A stretch of DNA of 64,000 nt from [Mycobacterium] nativiensis (GTDB lineage Bacteria; Actinomycetota; Actinomycetes; Mycobacteriales; Mycobacteriaceae). Of the stretch, positions 40,032 to 50,653 are shown piece by piece (positions within the stretch are counted from its first letter, which is position 1; every line of letters begins with the position of its first letter). A program made the translations under genes and the position numbers. Under the pieces are notes generated by a model. The model was not told the DNA's origin, did not search any database, and was given only the letters and a program-made list of their open reading frames with translations. The stretch lies in NCBI RefSeq assembly GCF_020172685.1, contig NZ_CP083986.1, forward strand, positions 3,753,861 to 3,817,860. Reading direction: 5' to 3'.

Positions 40032-41222
40032 CTAGCTGGCGCCGGCCTGCGCCGCGGCCTGATCGAGGACGCCGGCCATCACCTGCACCCCGATCGCCAG
40101 CGCCCGCTCGTCGAGATCGAACGTCGGCTGATGCAGGTCCAGTTGCGGCCCGGTGCCCGGCCACACCCCGAGGCGGCCCATCGCGCCGGGTACCTGCTCG
40201 AGGTACCAGGAGAAGTCTTCACCGCCGCCGGACTGCCGGGTGTCGGCCAGCACCCCGGGGCCCATGGCTTCGATCGCGTGGGTGAGTATCCGCGTCGAGA
40301 CCTCTTCGTTGACCACCGGCGGAACCCCGCGGTAGTAGTACAGCGTGTGGTCGACGTTCAGCGGCGCCAGCAGGGACGACACCGCGTCCTCGACGATGCC
40401 CTGCATCGCCACCCAGGTGTCGCGGCTGGCGGTGCGCACCGTTCCGGCCAGCCGGCCGGCCTGCGGAATCGCGTTGGCGGCCGCGCCCGCACTGACCGCG
40501 CCCCACACCATCACGGTGCTGTTGCGCGGGTCGATGCGCCGCGACAGCACCCCCGGCAGCCCGGTGATCAGGGTTCCCAGCCCGTAGACCAGGTCGGAGG
40601 TCAGGTGCGGCCGTGAGGTGTGCCCACCGGGGCCGTTGACGCTGATCTCGATGGTGTCGGCCGCCGACGTGATCGGTCCTGGGATGGTGGCCACCCGGCC
40701 GACCTCCAGGCGCGGATCGCAGTGCAGCGCGAAGATCCGGCTGACCCCGGTCAACACCCCGGCCGCGATCGCGTCGATCGCTCCGCCCGGCATCAGTTCC
40801 TCGGCAGCCTGGAACACCAGCCGCACTCCGACCGGCAGCTCCGGCGCCGAAGCCAGCGCCAGCGCGGCCCCCAGCAGGATCGCGGTGTGCGCATCGTGGC
40901 CGCAGGCGTGCGTCACCCCGGGCACCACCGAGGCGTACGGCGCTCCCGTCTGCTCGGTCATCGGCAGTGCGTCGATGTCGGCTCGCAACGCGATACGCGG
41001 CCCGTCCTCCGGACCGAAATCGCAGGTCAGACCGGTTCCCGACGGGAGGACCTTGGGGTTGAGACCGGCACCGGCCAACCGTTCGGCGATGAACTGGGTG
41101 GTGGCGAACTCCTGGCGGCTCAGCTCCGGATGGCGGTGCAGGTGCCGTCGCCAGGTCACCAGCTCGTCGGCGTTGGCGGCGAGCCACGCCTGGGCGGCCC
41201 GGGACGCAGGAGCTGGAGGCAT
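40032..41222 (-). CDS. M20-family metal-dependent amidohydrolase (AmiA1 type)
   Basis: This 396-residue M20D peptidase/amidohydrolase has [16 protein letters not shown] at the N-terminus, the metal-site segments [16 protein letters not shown] (with Cys and His ligands), [12 protein letters not shown] and HCDP, and the dimerisation lid [10 protein letters not shown]. Relatives hydrolyse N-acyl or aryl amino acids such as hippurate or p-aminobenzoyl-glutamate. ATG 41222 lies 6 bases after a near-consensus GATACT box. M. tuberculosis has two adjacent genes (amiA1, amiB1). Only one is here, so the assignment to amiA1 rather than amiB1 is tentative. Confidence 0.9.
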   Translation of the reverse strand: MPPAPASRAAQAWLAANADELVTWRRHLHRHPELSRQEFATTQFIAERLAGAGLNPKVLPSGTGLTCDFGPEDGPRIALRADIDALPMTEQTGAPYASVVPGVTHACGHDAHTAILLGAALALASAPELPVGVRLVFQAAEELMPGGAIDAIAAGVLTGVSRIFALHCDPRLEVGRVATIPGPITSAADTIEISVNGPGGHTSRPHLTSDLVYGLGTLITGLPGVLSRRIDPRNSTVMVWGAVSAGAAANAIPQAGRLAGTVRTASRDTWVAMQGIVEDAVSSLLAPLNVDHTLYYYRGVPPVVNEEVSTRILTHAIEAMGPGVLADTRQSGGGEDFSWYLEQVPGAMGRLGVWPGTGPQLDLHQPTFDLDERALAIGVQVMAGVLDQAAAQAGAS

Positions 41223-41251
41223 TAACGCAGTATCCCACCGCAGCACACCGC

Positions 41252-41257
41252 TAAGCT
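41252..41257 (+). promoter_or_regulatory. Candidate -10 box of deoD (leaderless)
   Basis: TAAGCT, 8 bases, GTG 41266. The amidohydrolase starts divergently 43 bases away. Confidence 0.5.
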
Positions 41258-41265
41258 CGGGGGCT

Positions 41266-42054
41266 GTGACGGTTCCGCTCGCAACCCAGGCGGCGGCGGT
41301 CGTGGCCCGACGCACCGGCGTCGACAGCCACGACGTGGCGATCGTGCTCGGTTCCGGGTGGGCGCCCGCGGTGGCGGCCCTGGGCACGGCCACCGCGACG
41401 TTGCCGATGGCCGACCTGCCAGGGTTCAGTTCACCGACCGCGGCAGGACACAGCGGCGAAGTCGTGTCGATGGCGATCGGCACCCACCGCGTACTGGTGC
41501 TGGTCGGCCGGATCCACGCCTACGAAGGCCACGAGCTCGCCGACGTGGTGCGCCCGGTGCGCATGGCCATCGCCGCGGGGGCCAACACCGTGGTGCTGAC
41601 CAACGCGGCCGGCGGCCTGCGCGACAGCTTCGAGGTCGGCGAGCCGGTGCTCATCAGCGACCACCTGAACCTGACCGGACGCTCTCCGCTGCAGGGCGCA
41701 CACTTCGTCGACATGGTCGACGCCTACACCCCGGCGCTGCGTGCCCTGGCCATGCAGGTCGACCCGACGCTGGCCGAGGGCGTCTACGCCGGAATGCCCG
41801 GCCCGCAATACGAGACGCCGGCGGAGATCCGGATGCTGCGCACCCTGGGCGCCGACCTGGTGGGTATGTCGACCGTGCACGAGGCGATCGCTGCCCGGGC
41901 GGCCGGCGCGCAGGTGCTGGGCCTGTCCCTGGTGACCAACCTGGCGGCCGGGATCACCGGCGAGCCGCTCAGCCACGCCGAGGTGTTGGCTGCCGGCCGG
42001 GAGTCAGCGGCCCGGATGGGCACGCTGCTCGCCGACGTCGTGACCCGGCTGTGA
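41266..42054 (+). CDS. deoD: Purine nucleoside phosphorylase
   Basis: This 262-residue trimeric-type purine nucleoside phosphorylase splits (deoxy)inosine and (deoxy)guanosine with phosphate. Motifs are [12 protein letters not shown], the phosphate-binding [44 protein letters not shown], and [14 protein letters not shown]; the base-contact Asn is in [12 protein letters not shown] 41266 was selected by the leaderless box and by M. tuberculosis length. It is called deoD in M. tuberculosis nomenclature although the fold is the PunA type. It overlaps pmmB by 4 bases (GTGA). Confidence 0.95.
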   Translation: MTVPLATQAAAVVARRTGVDSHDVAIVLGSGWAPAVAALGTATATLPMADLPGFSSPTAAGHSGEVVSMAIGTHRVLVLVGRIHAYEGHELADVVRPVRMAIAAGANTVVLTNAAGGLRDSFEVGEPVLISDHLNLTGRSPLQGAHFVDMVDAYTPALRALAMQVDPTLAEGVYAGMPGPQYETPAEIRMLRTLGADLVGMSTVHEAIAARAAGAQVLGLSLVTNLAAGITGEPLSHAEVLAAGRESAARMGTLLADVVTRL

Positions 42055-43670
42055 CCCCTGATGAGTGGATCGCCCACGACCCCGATCCGGTGACCGCAGC
42101 CGAGGTGGCGGGCTGGGACGCCGCCGAGTTGGCCGAGCGCTTCGCGGCACCGCTGCGGTTCGGCACCGCCGGCCTGCGTGGCCCGGTGCGGGGCGGTCCG
42201 GACGCGATGAACCTCGCCGTGGTGCTGCGGGCGAGTTGGGCGGTGGCCCAGGTGCTCGTCGCACACCGACGGGCCGGCTCTACGGTGGTGGTAGGCCGCG
42301 ACGCACGCCACGGCTCTGAGGACTTCGCGATGGCAACAGCCGAAGTGCTTGCCGCCGCTGGCTTTTCAGTGCTGCGTTTGCCCGATCCGCTGCCGACACC
42401 GGTGGTGGCGTTCGCGGTGCGCGAGACCGGCGCCGCAGCCGGCATCCAGATCACCGCCTCGCACAATCCGGCCGCAGACAACGGTTACAAGGTGTACTTC
42501 GACGGCGGCATCCAGATCATCTCGCCGATCGACGCCGAGATCGAGGCCGCGATGGCCGCTGCTCCCCCGGCCGATCAGATCCCCCGACGGCCCGTCCCGC
42601 CGGGCGGGGGCGAGCTGCTGGCGCGCTACATCGGGCGGGCAGCCATGGTGCGGCGATACCGCGGGCAGGTCCGGGTGGCGCTGACCCCGCTGCACGGGGT
42701 GGGCGGCGCGACGGCGGTCGCGGTGTTGCGGGCCGCCGGCTTCACCGATATCCACACCGTGCCAAGCCAATTCGATCCGGATCCGGACTTTCCCACGGTG
42801 ACTTTCCCCAACCCGGAGGAGCCCGGCGCCGCCGACGCGCTGCTGGCACTGGCCGCCGCCGTCGACGCCGACATCGCGATCGCCCTGGACCCCGACGCCG
42901 ACCGGTGCGCGGTCGGTATCTGCGGACCGGACGGCTGGCGGATGTTGACCGGAAACGAAACCGGCTGGCTCCTTGGCGATTACCTGCTTTCGCGACTTCC
43001 GGCGGGCCGGGCGGCGGGCGCGGTGGTGGCCAGCAGCGTGGTCTCGTCGCAGATGCTGGCGGACATTGCGCAACGCCATGGGGCCCACCATGTCGAGACG
43101 TTGACCGGGTTCAAGTGGCTGGCGCGCGCCGACATGCCGCCCATCGGGCGGCAGGGCGCGGCCCTGGTCTACGCCTACGAAGAGGCGATCGGTTACTGCG
43201 TCGACCCGGATGCGGTCCGGGACAAGGACGGCATCAGTGCCGCGGTACTGGCCTGTGATCTGGTGGCGGCGCTGCGCGACCGGGGCACTTCGGTGCTCGG
43301 GGAGCTCGACGAGTTGGCCCGCCGGCACGGCGTGCACGTCACCGACGCGGTGTCACGCCGGGTGGCGGACATCGACGAGGCGGCCGAGGTGATGACACGG
43401 CTGCGGGCCGCCCCGCCGAGGCTGCTGGCCGGTTTCACTGTCACCGCAACCGATCTGCTGCACCGCTGCGGGCCGACCACCGACGCGCTGCAGTTCACCG
43501 GCGAACGCGACGGCACCTCGGTACGGGTGGTGGTGCGACCGTCGGGGACCGAACCGAAGCTCAAGTGCTACCTGGAAGTCTCCCGGGCTCCCTCGGATGA
43601 CGTGACCGGGAATCGCGCGCAGGCCTCGCGGGTCTGCGCGGCGCTCGAGGATGCGGTGCGCGCCTGGTAA
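42051..43670 (+). CDS. pmmB: Phosphohexomutase PmmB (phosphomannomutase/phosphoglucomutase family)
   Basis: This 539-residue alpha-D-phosphohexomutase has the phosphoserine loop [20 protein letters not shown], metal site [11 protein letters not shown], sugar-binding [11 protein letters not shown] region and AYEEAIGYC, and C-terminal phosphate site [16 protein letters not shown]. It interconverts hexose or pentose 1- and 6(5)-phosphates. Placement directly after a nucleoside phosphorylase fits use of (deoxy)ribose 1-phosphate, so phosphopentomutase activity is a reasonable inference. GTG 42051 overlaps the deoD stop. Confidence 0.94.
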   Translation: MTPDEWIAHDPDPVTAAEVAGWDAAELAERFAAPLRFGTAGLRGPVRGGPDAMNLAVVLRASWAVAQVLVAHRRAGSTVVVGRDARHGSEDFAMATAEVLAAAGFSVLRLPDPLPTPVVAFAVRETGAAAGIQITASHNPAADNGYKVYFDGGIQIISPIDAEIEAAMAAAPPADQIPRRPVPPGGGELLARYIGRAAMVRRYRGQVRVALTPLHGVGGATAVAVLRAAGFTDIHTVPSQFDPDPDFPTVTFPNPEEPGAADALLALAAAVDADIAIALDPDADRCAVGICGPDGWRMLTGNETGWLLGDYLLSRLPAGRAAGAVVASSVVSSQMLADIAQRHGAHHVETLTGFKWLARADMPPIGRQGAALVYAYEEAIGYCVDPDAVRDKDGISAAVLACDLVAALRDRGTSVLGELDELARRHGVHVTDAVSRRVADIDEAAEVMTRLRAAPPRLLAGFTVTATDLLHRCGPTTDALQFTGERDGTSVRVVVRPSGTEPKLKCYLEVSRAPSDDVTGNRAQASRVCAALEDAVRAW

Positions 43671-43869
43671 TGCCTCATTCGCCCGATCCGTCACCAGCCG
43701 CCGCACCCGCACCACCTGCCACCAGCCCGACGGGGTGCGATGTTTGCCCGCCTCTGAGCGACAACGGGTGTCGGGTGGGCTGAATCCAGCAACGCAAGAA
43801 CATTTGTCGCGCAAAGGCGGGCAACAACCACATATCCGCCCGCCGGTTTCCGATGTGACAGTTGAGAAC

Positions 43870-44493
43870 TCAGCGCGGCCCGAACTGCCGGTCGCCGGCA
43901 TCCCCCAGGCCCGGCACGATGAAGGCGTCGGCGTTGAGCCCCTCGTCGACAGCCGCGGCGATCAGCCGAACCCGGGGCTCCGCCTTCTCCAACGCCGCAA
44001 CGCCTTCCGGGGCGGCCACCACGCACAGCACGGTGATGTCGGTGGCGCCGCGGCCGGCGAGCAGTCCGACGGTGTGCACCAGCGAGCCGCCGGTGGCCAG
44101 CATCGGGTCGAGGACCATGACCGGCCGGGCACTCAGGTCTGCCGGCAGCGACGCCAGGTACGGCACCGGAAGGTGGGTGGTCTCGTCACGCGCCACGCCG
44201 ACGAACCCGACCTGCGCTTCCGGGATCAGCGCGTGCGCGGCATCGACCATGCCCAACCCGGCGCGCAGCACCGGCACCAGCAGCGGTGGCCTGGCCAGCC
44301 GCGCCCCGGCGGTGTCGGTCAGCGGGGTGCGCACGGAGATCTGTTCCCGGGGCGCATCACGGGTCGCCTCGTAGACCAGCATCCAGGTCAGATCGCTCAG
44401 CGCCGACCGGAACGTCGCGCTGTCGCTGCGCTCGTCACGCAGCGTGGTGAGCCGCGCCGCAGCCAGCGGGTGGTCGACGACGCGCACTTGCAC
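43870..44493 (-). CDS. upp: Uracil phosphoribosyltransferase
   Basis: This 207-residue enzyme makes UMP from uracil and PRPP. Diagnostic segments are [35 protein letters not shown], the PRPP loop [13 protein letters not shown], and [14 protein letters not shown] at the uracil site. GTG 44493 lies 7 bases after a TAGGGT box. It is 17 bases downstream of a PE-PPE-domain gene, but the leaderless promoter inside that gap suggests independent expression. Confidence 0.95.
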   Translation of the reverse strand: MQVRVVDHPLAAARLTTLRDERSDSATFRSALSDLTWMLVYEATRDAPREQISVRTPLTDTAGARLARPPLLVPVLRAGLGMVDAAHALIPEAQVGFVGVARDETTHLPVPYLASLPADLSARPVMVLDPMLATGGSLVHTVGLLAGRGATDITVLCVVAAPEGVAALEKAEPRVRLIAAAVDEGLNADAFIVPGLGDAGDRQFGPR

Positions 44494-44500
44494 GCCTGCG

Positions 44501-44506
44501 ACCCTA
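44501..44506 (-). promoter_or_regulatory. Candidate -10 box of upp (leaderless)
   Basis: Minus strand TAGGGT, 7 bases, GTG 44493. Confidence 0.5.
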
Positions 44507-44510
44507 CGGG

Positions 44511-45902
44511 TCATGCGCCGAGGAAGTTGAGGATCTCGAAGACCACGGCGCCCGCCTCGAGCATCGGCGCAAGCGAGATCAACGGTTCCCCGTTGAATAC
44601 CGCGTCCGGTCCGAGCCAGTCGACCACGTCCAGCGACACCGCCAGCTCGTTCCACGCACCCAGCAGGTAGGCGTCGACCTCATTGGTGAAGTGGTAGCCG
44701 GCCAGCAGCGCCTCGACGAACGAATCCGGCAGCGGATCACGTCCGGCGAAGCCGAGCAGATCGTTGACCGGGTCGACGAAGCCGCGCACCGCGGCGTACT
44801 GCAGGCCGGCCAGCATCTGCAGCGGGTCCATCCGCGCCATGAACCCGGCGACACCGGAGCCCTCGGCCAGTTGGCCGCTCGCGGTGACCGCCCAGGGCCC
44901 AGCTCTGCCGATCGGGTCGACACCGTCGACCGTGACGAACGGGTCGCCCGGGTTGCCGTATCCCCAGTCGATGACCAGCTTGAGTCCCGGCGCCAGGGCG
45001 TCGCCGAGGACCTTGCCGAGATCACCGAGCTGGTAGATCGGCCACAGGATCGGCAGCTGCTGCGGGATCAGGTAGAAGTCGGTGTCGCCGATCCTGCCGA
45101 GATCGACTGTGTCGGAGAGGTTGTCGAAGTCGACGTAGGAGAAATGCACCGTCGCCGTCCCGATCAGCGCGTTGACCATGGCCAGCAGGTTGCCCGGGTC
45201 CTGCGGGAAGTTGGCCAGGCCGTCGTATTCGCCGGTGTAGCTGTCGATTTCGAATCCGCCGGTCGGCGTGGGTCCGATGCTCAGTGGGATACCCAAGAAC
45301 GGTAGGTGCACCGGCTGGTCGCCCAACAGCGGATATGCGGGAAACCGGGTCAGGACTCCACCGAGCGGGTTGTTGGGGTTGCCGATCAGCACGAACCGCA
45401 GGTCGTCGGGGTCAAAGCCGGCGCCGCCGCCGGACGCCCCCGTGAGCAGGTCGACCATCTCCTGGGTGGCGATGGTGGCGCTCTGCGAGTAGCCGAACAC
45501 CGTGACGTCATCGCCGGCCTGCAGTTGCGGCTCAAGAACACTGTGCAGGATGTCGACACCGCGGGCCACCGACTCGGCGAAGGTCAGATAGGGGTTCGGC
45601 GGGGGCAGGCACACCAGCGGGCAGAACTGTTCGGGGGTGACCAGCGGCTCGAACCGGTAGCCGGGAAACGTCGGCTGCCCACCGAACCACGGCGATGCGG
45701 GCTGCAGGAACCGCTGCAGCACCGCGTCCATGTACCCGCCGACCGTGGGGTCGGGGATGCTGGTCGGCCCCATGATCCAGCCTTCGGCCCCCAGCAGCGC
45801 CACGTCAGGATCGGAGCCCTGCCAGGACTGCGGCCCAGGGGCGACCGCCAACACCGACGCCGCTGCGAGCAGTGCTGCCCCCAGCGGACGCCAGCGAGAC
45901 AC
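44511..45902 (-). CDS. PE-PPE-domain serine hydrolase (tandem copy A)
   Basis: This 463-residue secreted alpha/beta hydrolase of the PE-PPE domain family has no PE or PPE N-terminus; instead a signal peptide ([17 protein letters not shown]) leads into [16 protein letters not shown]. The nucleophile elbow is [34 protein letters not shown] and [16 protein letters not shown] follow, and the tail is [13 protein letters not shown]. The family includes esterases. It is third in a run of three homologues; GTG 45902 begins 4 bases after copy B ends, so cotranscription is likely. Confidence 0.87.
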   Translation of the reverse strand: MSRWRPLGAALLAAASVLAVAPGPQSWQGSDPDVALLGAEGWIMGPTSIPDPTVGGYMDAVLQRFLQPASPWFGGQPTFPGYRFEPLVTPEQFCPLVCLPPPNPYLTFAESVARGVDILHSVLEPQLQAGDDVTVFGYSQSATIATQEMVDLLTGASGGGAGFDPDDLRFVLIGNPNNPLGGVLTRFPAYPLLGDQPVHLPFLGIPLSIGPTPTGGFEIDSYTGEYDGLANFPQDPGNLLAMVNALIGTATVHFSYVDFDNLSDTVDLGRIGDTDFYLIPQQLPILWPIYQLGDLGKVLGDALAPGLKLVIDWGYGNPGDPFVTVDGVDPIGRAGPWAVTASGQLAEGSGVAGFMARMDPLQMLAGLQYAAVRGFVDPVNDLLGFAGRDPLPDSFVEALLAGYHFTNEVDAYLLGAWNELAVSLDVVDWLGPDAVFNGEPLISLAPMLEAGAVVFEILNFLGA

Positions 45903-45906
45903 CGGG

Positions 45907-47322
45907 TTAGGCGTCGAGGTAGTTGACGATGCTGAAGCCCAGTCCGAGCAGGTCCAGCAGCGGCTGGGCGGAGATCAGCGGCGCGCCGTTGAAGATGGCG
46001 TCCGGCCCCAGCACGTCGAGGACGTTCCACTCGGTGGCCAGGTCCTGCCAGCCGGTGAGCAGCGCCTGGTCCAGGCCGATCGTCAGGTTGTAGCCGGTCA
46101 GCAGCGTGTCCACGATCGACTGCGACAACGGGTCCTGCCCGGCGAAGTCCAGCAGGTGGTTGATGGTGTTGGTCAGGCTCTGCACGCCGGCGTACTGCAT
46201 GCCGGCGAGCATCTGCAGCGGGTCCATCCGCAGCAGGAACCCGGCGACACCGGTGTCATCCGACAGGTGCCCGGTGGCGGTGACCGCCCAGGGGCCGGCC
46301 TGAGCGATCGGGTCGACACCGTTCACGGTGATGCCGGCGCCCGGGGCACCCGGATTGCCGTAGGACCAGTCGATGGTCGTCTTCAGGATGGGCGCCACGG
46401 CGTCAGCGACGAACCTGCCGATGTCCCCCATCCCGTAGAGCGGCCCCAGGATCGGCAACTCGTTGGTGGGCAGCATGTAGAAGTCGTTCGCCCCGATCGA
46501 GCCAAGCTCGATCGCGTTGCCGAGGTTGTCGTTGAAGTAGGAGCCGTGCACCGCCATGATGCCCATCAGCGCGTTGAGTACGGCCACCAGGTTGGTGAAT
46601 TCCCGCGGGAAGTTCGACCAACCGTCGTACTCGGTGCTGTAGATGCTGGCCGAGAAGTCGGTCGGGGCCGCGCCGATGCCCACCGGGATGCCGAGGAACG
46701 GGATGTGCTGCATGCCCCCGTCCAAGCCGTTGGCGAAGTCCAGGCGGCTCAGGATGCCGCCGATCGGGCTGTTCGGGTCACCGATCAGCACGAAGTGCAG
46801 GTTGTCCGGGTCGTAGGCACCACCGGGTGCGTCGGCGAGCAGCATCTGCATCACCAGGGTGGAGACCACCGCGCTCTGCGAGTAGCCGAACACCGTGACT
46901 TCGTCGCCGGCCTCCAGCTGCGGGCGGATCGCGGCGTCGAGGCTGGCGGCGCCCACCGCGAGCGAGTCGCCGAAGTTGAGCTGCGGGACCGGCAGCGGCT
47001 GGCAGACGATCGGGCAGAACTGCTCCGGGGTGACCAGGCCGTCGAACGTGAAGTCCGGGAACATCGTCTGCCCGGCGAACCACGGTGTTGTGGGCTGCAG
47101 GTAGAAGGCCCGGACCACGTCCATGTAGTTGCCGATGGTCGGGTCGGCCTGGCCGGTGCCGGTCATGATCCAGCCCTCGCCGGCCAGCAGCGAGATGTCG
47201 GCGACCAACTTCTCCAGCCGGAGCCCCAGCGCGGGAGGCAGCAGCGAGGACACACCGAGGACGGCGGCGCACAGCGCGGCCAACATTGTTACCGCCAGCG
47301 GATGTAGTCGCTTCGCCGTCAT
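45907..47322 (-). CDS. PE-PPE-domain serine hydrolase (tandem copy B)
   Basis: This 471-residue protein has the same architecture as copies A and C: a signal peptide (LAVTMLAALCAAVLGVSSLLPP), GEGWIMTGTGQADPT, nucleophile motif [32 protein letters not shown], and C-terminal GPDAIFNGAPLIS. ATG 47322 has GGGGAGG six bases upstream; the frame is open to 47349. The conserved Cys pair in QFCPIVC recurs in all three copies. Likely an exported lipid esterase; substrates are unknown. Confidence 0.87.
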   Translation of the reverse strand: MTAKRLHPLAVTMLAALCAAVLGVSSLLPPALGLRLEKLVADISLLAGEGWIMTGTGQADPTIGNYMDVVRAFYLQPTTPWFAGQTMFPDFTFDGLVTPEQFCPIVCQPLPVPQLNFGDSLAVGAASLDAAIRPQLEAGDEVTVFGYSQSAVVSTLVMQMLLADAPGGAYDPDNLHFVLIGDPNSPIGGILSRLDFANGLDGGMQHIPFLGIPVGIGAAPTDFSASIYSTEYDGWSNFPREFTNLVAVLNALMGIMAVHGSYFNDNLGNAIELGSIGANDFYMLPTNELPILGPLYGMGDIGRFVADAVAPILKTTIDWSYGNPGAPGAGITVNGVDPIAQAGPWAVTATGHLSDDTGVAGFLLRMDPLQMLAGMQYAGVQSLTNTINHLLDFAGQDPLSQSIVDTLLTGYNLTIGLDQALLTGWQDLATEWNVLDVLGPDAIFNGAPLISAQPLLDLLGLGFSIVNYLDA

Positions 47323-47485
47323 CACAGACCTCCCCGGTCGCCTCGTCACGCCATTTGCCGAACTGTGTTCCGCCTAATAATCGAACACTTCTTTGTCAGG
47401 CGAATTTAAGGCTTTACCCTGAATGAGAAAACGTGCGTTGTCAAATGGGACACGCAGCGGCCGACGGCCGACCCCCGGACGAGCG

Positions 47486-48964
47486 TTATGCGCCGAAGGT
47501 GTTGAAGATGTCGAAGCCCACCCCGACCAGCGCCAGCAACCCGTCGCCGGGGATACCCACCCCGCTCAGCACGGCGTCGGGGCCCAGCACATCGCCCAGG
47601 TCCAGCGAAGTGGCCAGGCTGGTCCAGCCGTCGAGAATGAACTTGTCGACCGTGTTGACCAGGTCGTAGCCGGTGATCATCTGCAGGAAGTCGGTGATAC
47701 CGGTGATGGTGCTGATGTCGCCGGCCGACAGGGTGCCCCCGCTGGCGGCGGCCGCAACATCGGCCCACGGACCGACCAGGCTCTGGATCAGTGCGTTCTG
47801 GGTGCCGGCCAGCATCTGCAGCGGGTCCATCTTCGAGAACAGGCCCATGACGCCCGAACCGTCAAAGAGCTCTCCGGTCGGGGTCATCGCCCACGGCCCC
47901 CCGGCCACCCCGAACGCCTGCTCGTAGGGGCTGCCGCTGATGAAGTCGCCGGCCGGAATCTGGTGGAACCCGTTGACGGCCGGATCGCCGGCATTGCCGT
48001 AGCCCCAGTCGATGGCCAGCCTGGCCCACGGCGAGAACAAGTCGCCGAAGAACTGTCCGGGAATCCCGCCGTTGTACATGAACTGCAGGATCGGGAGATT
48101 CTCCGGAATCATGTAGAAGTTGGCGTCGCCGATGGTGCCGATATTGATCGCACTGGCCAACTGGTCGGCGCTGTAATCCGGGTAATACCCGTGCACGGTG
48201 GCGATACCGATCAGGGCGTTGATCACGGCCAGGATGTTGGTCGGGTCCTGCGGGAAATTGGCCCAGCCGTCATATTCACCGGTGTAGATGTCGGTCGAGA
48301 TGTGATCGGTGGGCGTGGGCGCCAGGCTCACCGGGATATTGACGAACGGCACGTGCTGGTCGTCGGGAAACTGGAAACGGTCCAGGATGCCGCCGATCGG
48401 GTTGTTGGGGTCACCGATCAGCACGACGTGCAGATTGCCCAGCTGATCCAGGGTCGGATTACCCGCGGTGCCGGCGTTGGCGATCAGGTTGTTCATCTCG
48501 ATGGAGGCGATGGTGGCGCTCTGCGAGTAGCCGAACACCGTGACGTTGTCGCCGGCCAGCAGCTGCGGCAGGATCGCCTGATTCAGATCGCCGACCCCGG
48601 CGTTCAGCGATTGCCCGAAGTTGAGCGGCGGCTGACCCGGGATGCACACGAACGGGCAGAACTGCTCCGGGGTGAGCAGGCCCTGGAAGTCATAACCGGG
48701 GAACGTCGGCTGACCGGGGAAGTGCGGCGACGACGGCTGCAGGTAGTTCGCGAGGATCTGACTGATGTAGGGACCGACAGTGGGGTCGGGCACACCGGTG
48801 CCGCTCATGATCCAGCCCTCGTCGGCCAGCAGTCGCAGTCGGGCGGTCAGCTGCTCCAGCCCATACCCGACCACCGACGACACCATCGATGTCACGCCCA
48901 GCACGACGGCGCACAGCACCGTCAACACCATCGCGCCCAGCGGACGTAGCCGTTCTGTCGTCAT
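47486..48964 (-). CDS. PE-PPE-domain serine hydrolase (tandem copy C)
   Basis: This 492-residue protein is the first of the tandem run in transcription order. Signal peptide (MVLTVLCAVVLGVTSMVSSVVG), DEGWIMSGTGVPDPT, the QFCPFVC Cys pair, nucleophile motif [32 protein letters not shown], and C-terminal GPDAVLSGVGIP. ATG 48964 has GGAGG six bases upstream. A 163-base gap separates it from copy B, larger than the B-A gap, so B may have its own promoter. Confidence 0.87.
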   Translation of the reverse strand: MTTERLRPLGAMVLTVLCAVVLGVTSMVSSVVGYGLEQLTARLRLLADEGWIMSGTGVPDPTVGPYISQILANYLQPSSPHFPGQPTFPGYDFQGLLTPEQFCPFVCIPGQPPLNFGQSLNAGVGDLNQAILPQLLAGDNVTVFGYSQSATIASIEMNNLIANAGTAGNPTLDQLGNLHVVLIGDPNNPIGGILDRFQFPDDQHVPFVNIPVSLAPTPTDHISTDIYTGEYDGWANFPQDPTNILAVINALIGIATVHGYYPDYSADQLASAINIGTIGDANFYMIPENLPILQFMYNGGIPGQFFGDLFSPWARLAIDWGYGNAGDPAVNGFHQIPAGDFISGSPYEQAFGVAGGPWAMTPTGELFDGSGVMGLFSKMDPLQMLAGTQNALIQSLVGPWADVAAAASGGTLSAGDISTITGITDFLQMITGYDLVNTVDKFILDGWTSLATSLDLGDVLGPDAVLSGVGIPGDGLLALVGVGFDIFNTFGA

Positions 48965-49151
48965 GATGGTCCTCCCCGACCCTCGGGCTGTGTCCTGGCT
49001 CACACCTCCCGGCGCTATGACCCTAACCATCTGATGAATATCGCGCCAAGACCCACCACAGAAAATTCAGAATTCTCAAATAGAACGGCGGGGGTGCCAC
49101 GCCGGTAATCCCGGCGCTAATCCCGGCTCCGGGGCCCCGGGGGTGCCTCGT

Positions 49152-49157
49152 TATTCT
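49152..49157 (+). promoter_or_regulatory. Candidate -10 box of the Rv3311-type gene (leaderless)
   Basis: TATTCT, 7 bases, ATG 49165, with no ribosome binding site. Confidence 0.55.
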
Positions 49158-49164
49158 GTGCCGC

Positions 49165-50436
49165 ATGGCAGCTGACCTCGTACCGATCCGCGTTGCAGTG
49201 ACCGCTGGTGACCGCTACACCCTGTGGGCGCCGCGCTGGCGCGACTCCGGCGACGAGTGGGAGGCGTTCCTCGGCAAGGACGAGGACCTGTACGGCTTCG
49301 CCTCCGCCGCCGACCTGGCGGCCTTCGTCCGGACCAACACCGACAACGACTTGGCAGATCACCCGGGCTGGGAGGCGCTGACCGAGGCCAACGCCCACCG
49401 GCTCAATCCGCGCCGCAGCCACCGGTACGACCTGATCGCGGTGGAAGAACTGCTCACCGAGAAGCCGACCGAGAAGTCCGTCCGGACGGTGGCCGACGCG
49501 ATGGAGATCGTCTCGGCGATCGGATCGGTCTGCGACCTGACCACGGTGACGAAGTTCTTCAACGGCAACCCCAGCCTGGGAACCCTGGCGGGTGGCGTCG
49601 ACAACTTCAGCGGCCGAGCCGGACGCAAGCGATGGAACGCCATCGCCGAGATCATCAACCGCGGCTGGGGCAACGTGCTGGCCGCGGTCGAAGAAGTGAT
49701 CAGCACACCCGACGTCGACGCCGCGGCGTCGTCTCGCGCGGCCGACGAACTGGCCGCCGAAGCCCCGGCCGAGCCGGAGCCGCCGGCCCCCGAAGCCACC
49801 GACGAGACCGAAGGCTCCGCCGACGCCGACGCCGACACGACGAAGACCGAAGAGCGGGCCACCGGCGACCGGGTGGTGCTCGGCGGCGACAAGAACTTCT
49901 GGGCCAAGGTCGGAATCGACCCGATCCGGATCATCACCGACAACGGCACGGTCTTCTCGCTGCGCTGCTACCTCGGCGACCAGCCGGTGTTCCTCGGCCG
50001 CAACGGCCGGATCAGCGTCTTCGGCTCCGAGCGCGCGCTGGCCCGCTACCTGGCCGACGAACACGATCACGACCTGTCGGACCTGAGCACCTACGACGAC
50101 ATCCGGACTGCCGCCACCGACGGCTCGCTGTCGATCGACATCACCGACGACAACGTCTACGTGCTGTCCGGGATGGCCGACGACCTGACCGACGGGCCGG
50201 ACGCGGTGGACCCCGAGCAGCTTGAGCTGGCCGTCGAGTTTCTGCAGGACGTGGGCACCTACGCCGAAGACGGCGTGGTCGCCGAAACCCTCAAACCGGA
50301 ACGCCCGCTGGGCCGGCTGGTGAGCTATGTGCTCGACCGGGAATCGGTGGCCGAGCCCCAGCGCCCATTTGCGCCCGCAATCAAGGAATGGGAACAACTC
50401 GAACAGTTCGTGCAGTCACGGCTGCGGCGCGAGTAA
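49165..50436 (+). CDS. Conserved actinobacterial protein of unknown function (Rv3311 type)
   Basis: This 423-residue acidic protein has two similar halves: residues about 1-190 (YTLWAPRWRDSGDEWEAFLG, DLAAFVRTNTDNDLADHPGW) and about 230-423 (GTVFSLRCYLGDQPVFLGRNG, RALARYLADEHDHDLSDLST). A low-complexity Ala/Glu/Pro/Asp linker joins them. The position between the upp region and the add operon and the length match Rv3311 (about 420). No catalytic motif is recognised. Each half looks like a small alpha/beta unit read twice, suggesting an internal duplication. Confidence 0.82.
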   Translation: MAADLVPIRVAVTAGDRYTLWAPRWRDSGDEWEAFLGKDEDLYGFASAADLAAFVRTNTDNDLADHPGWEALTEANAHRLNPRRSHRYDLIAVEELLTEKPTEKSVRTVADAMEIVSAIGSVCDLTTVTKFFNGNPSLGTLAGGVDNFSGRAGRKRWNAIAEIINRGWGNVLAAVEEVISTPDVDAAASSRAADELAAEAPAEPEPPAPEATDETEGSADADADTTKTEERATGDRVVLGGDKNFWAKVGIDPIRIITDNGTVFSLRCYLGDQPVFLGRNGRISVFGSERALARYLADEHDHDLSDLSTYDDIRTAATDGSLSIDITDDNVYVLSGMADDLTDGPDAVDPEQLELAVEFLQDVGTYAEDGVVAETLKPERPLGRLVSYVLDRESVAEPQRPFAPAIKEWEQLEQFVQSRLRRE

Positions 50437-50579
50437 CGCGCGATCAAAGCTTTTTCACATACTTCCACGAGCGCACTCACGCGGAGGGTGCCCTGCAAGG
50501 CAGCTTATGCGGATGCCTCGGGAATTCACCGGAATTGCAGCATCCATTTGCCCGATTTCATTGCGGAGTGGTCGTATCC

Positions 50580-50609
50580 CCGATAACGTCTGGCCCGATA
50601 ACCTCTGGC
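50580..50609 (+). repeat. 15-bp tandem repeat upstream of the LGFP lipoprotein gene
   Basis: Two copies of CCGATAACGTCTGGC (second copy with C for G at position 9) lie back to back about 45 bases before the lipoprotein start. It may be an operator or part of the promoter. The remainder of the 50437-50653 gap shows nothing else firm. Confidence 0.6.
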
Positions 50610-50653
50610 CGGGCCGTGTGGTTTGTGGCCCTTCCCATTCGAAAGGACTACAC

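Noticed and set aside
43744..43834. Inverted repeat TTGCCCGCCT / AGGCGGGCAA between pmmB and upp as a terminator
   Set aside because: The arms are about 70 bases apart with no T run; a real hairpin is unlikely.
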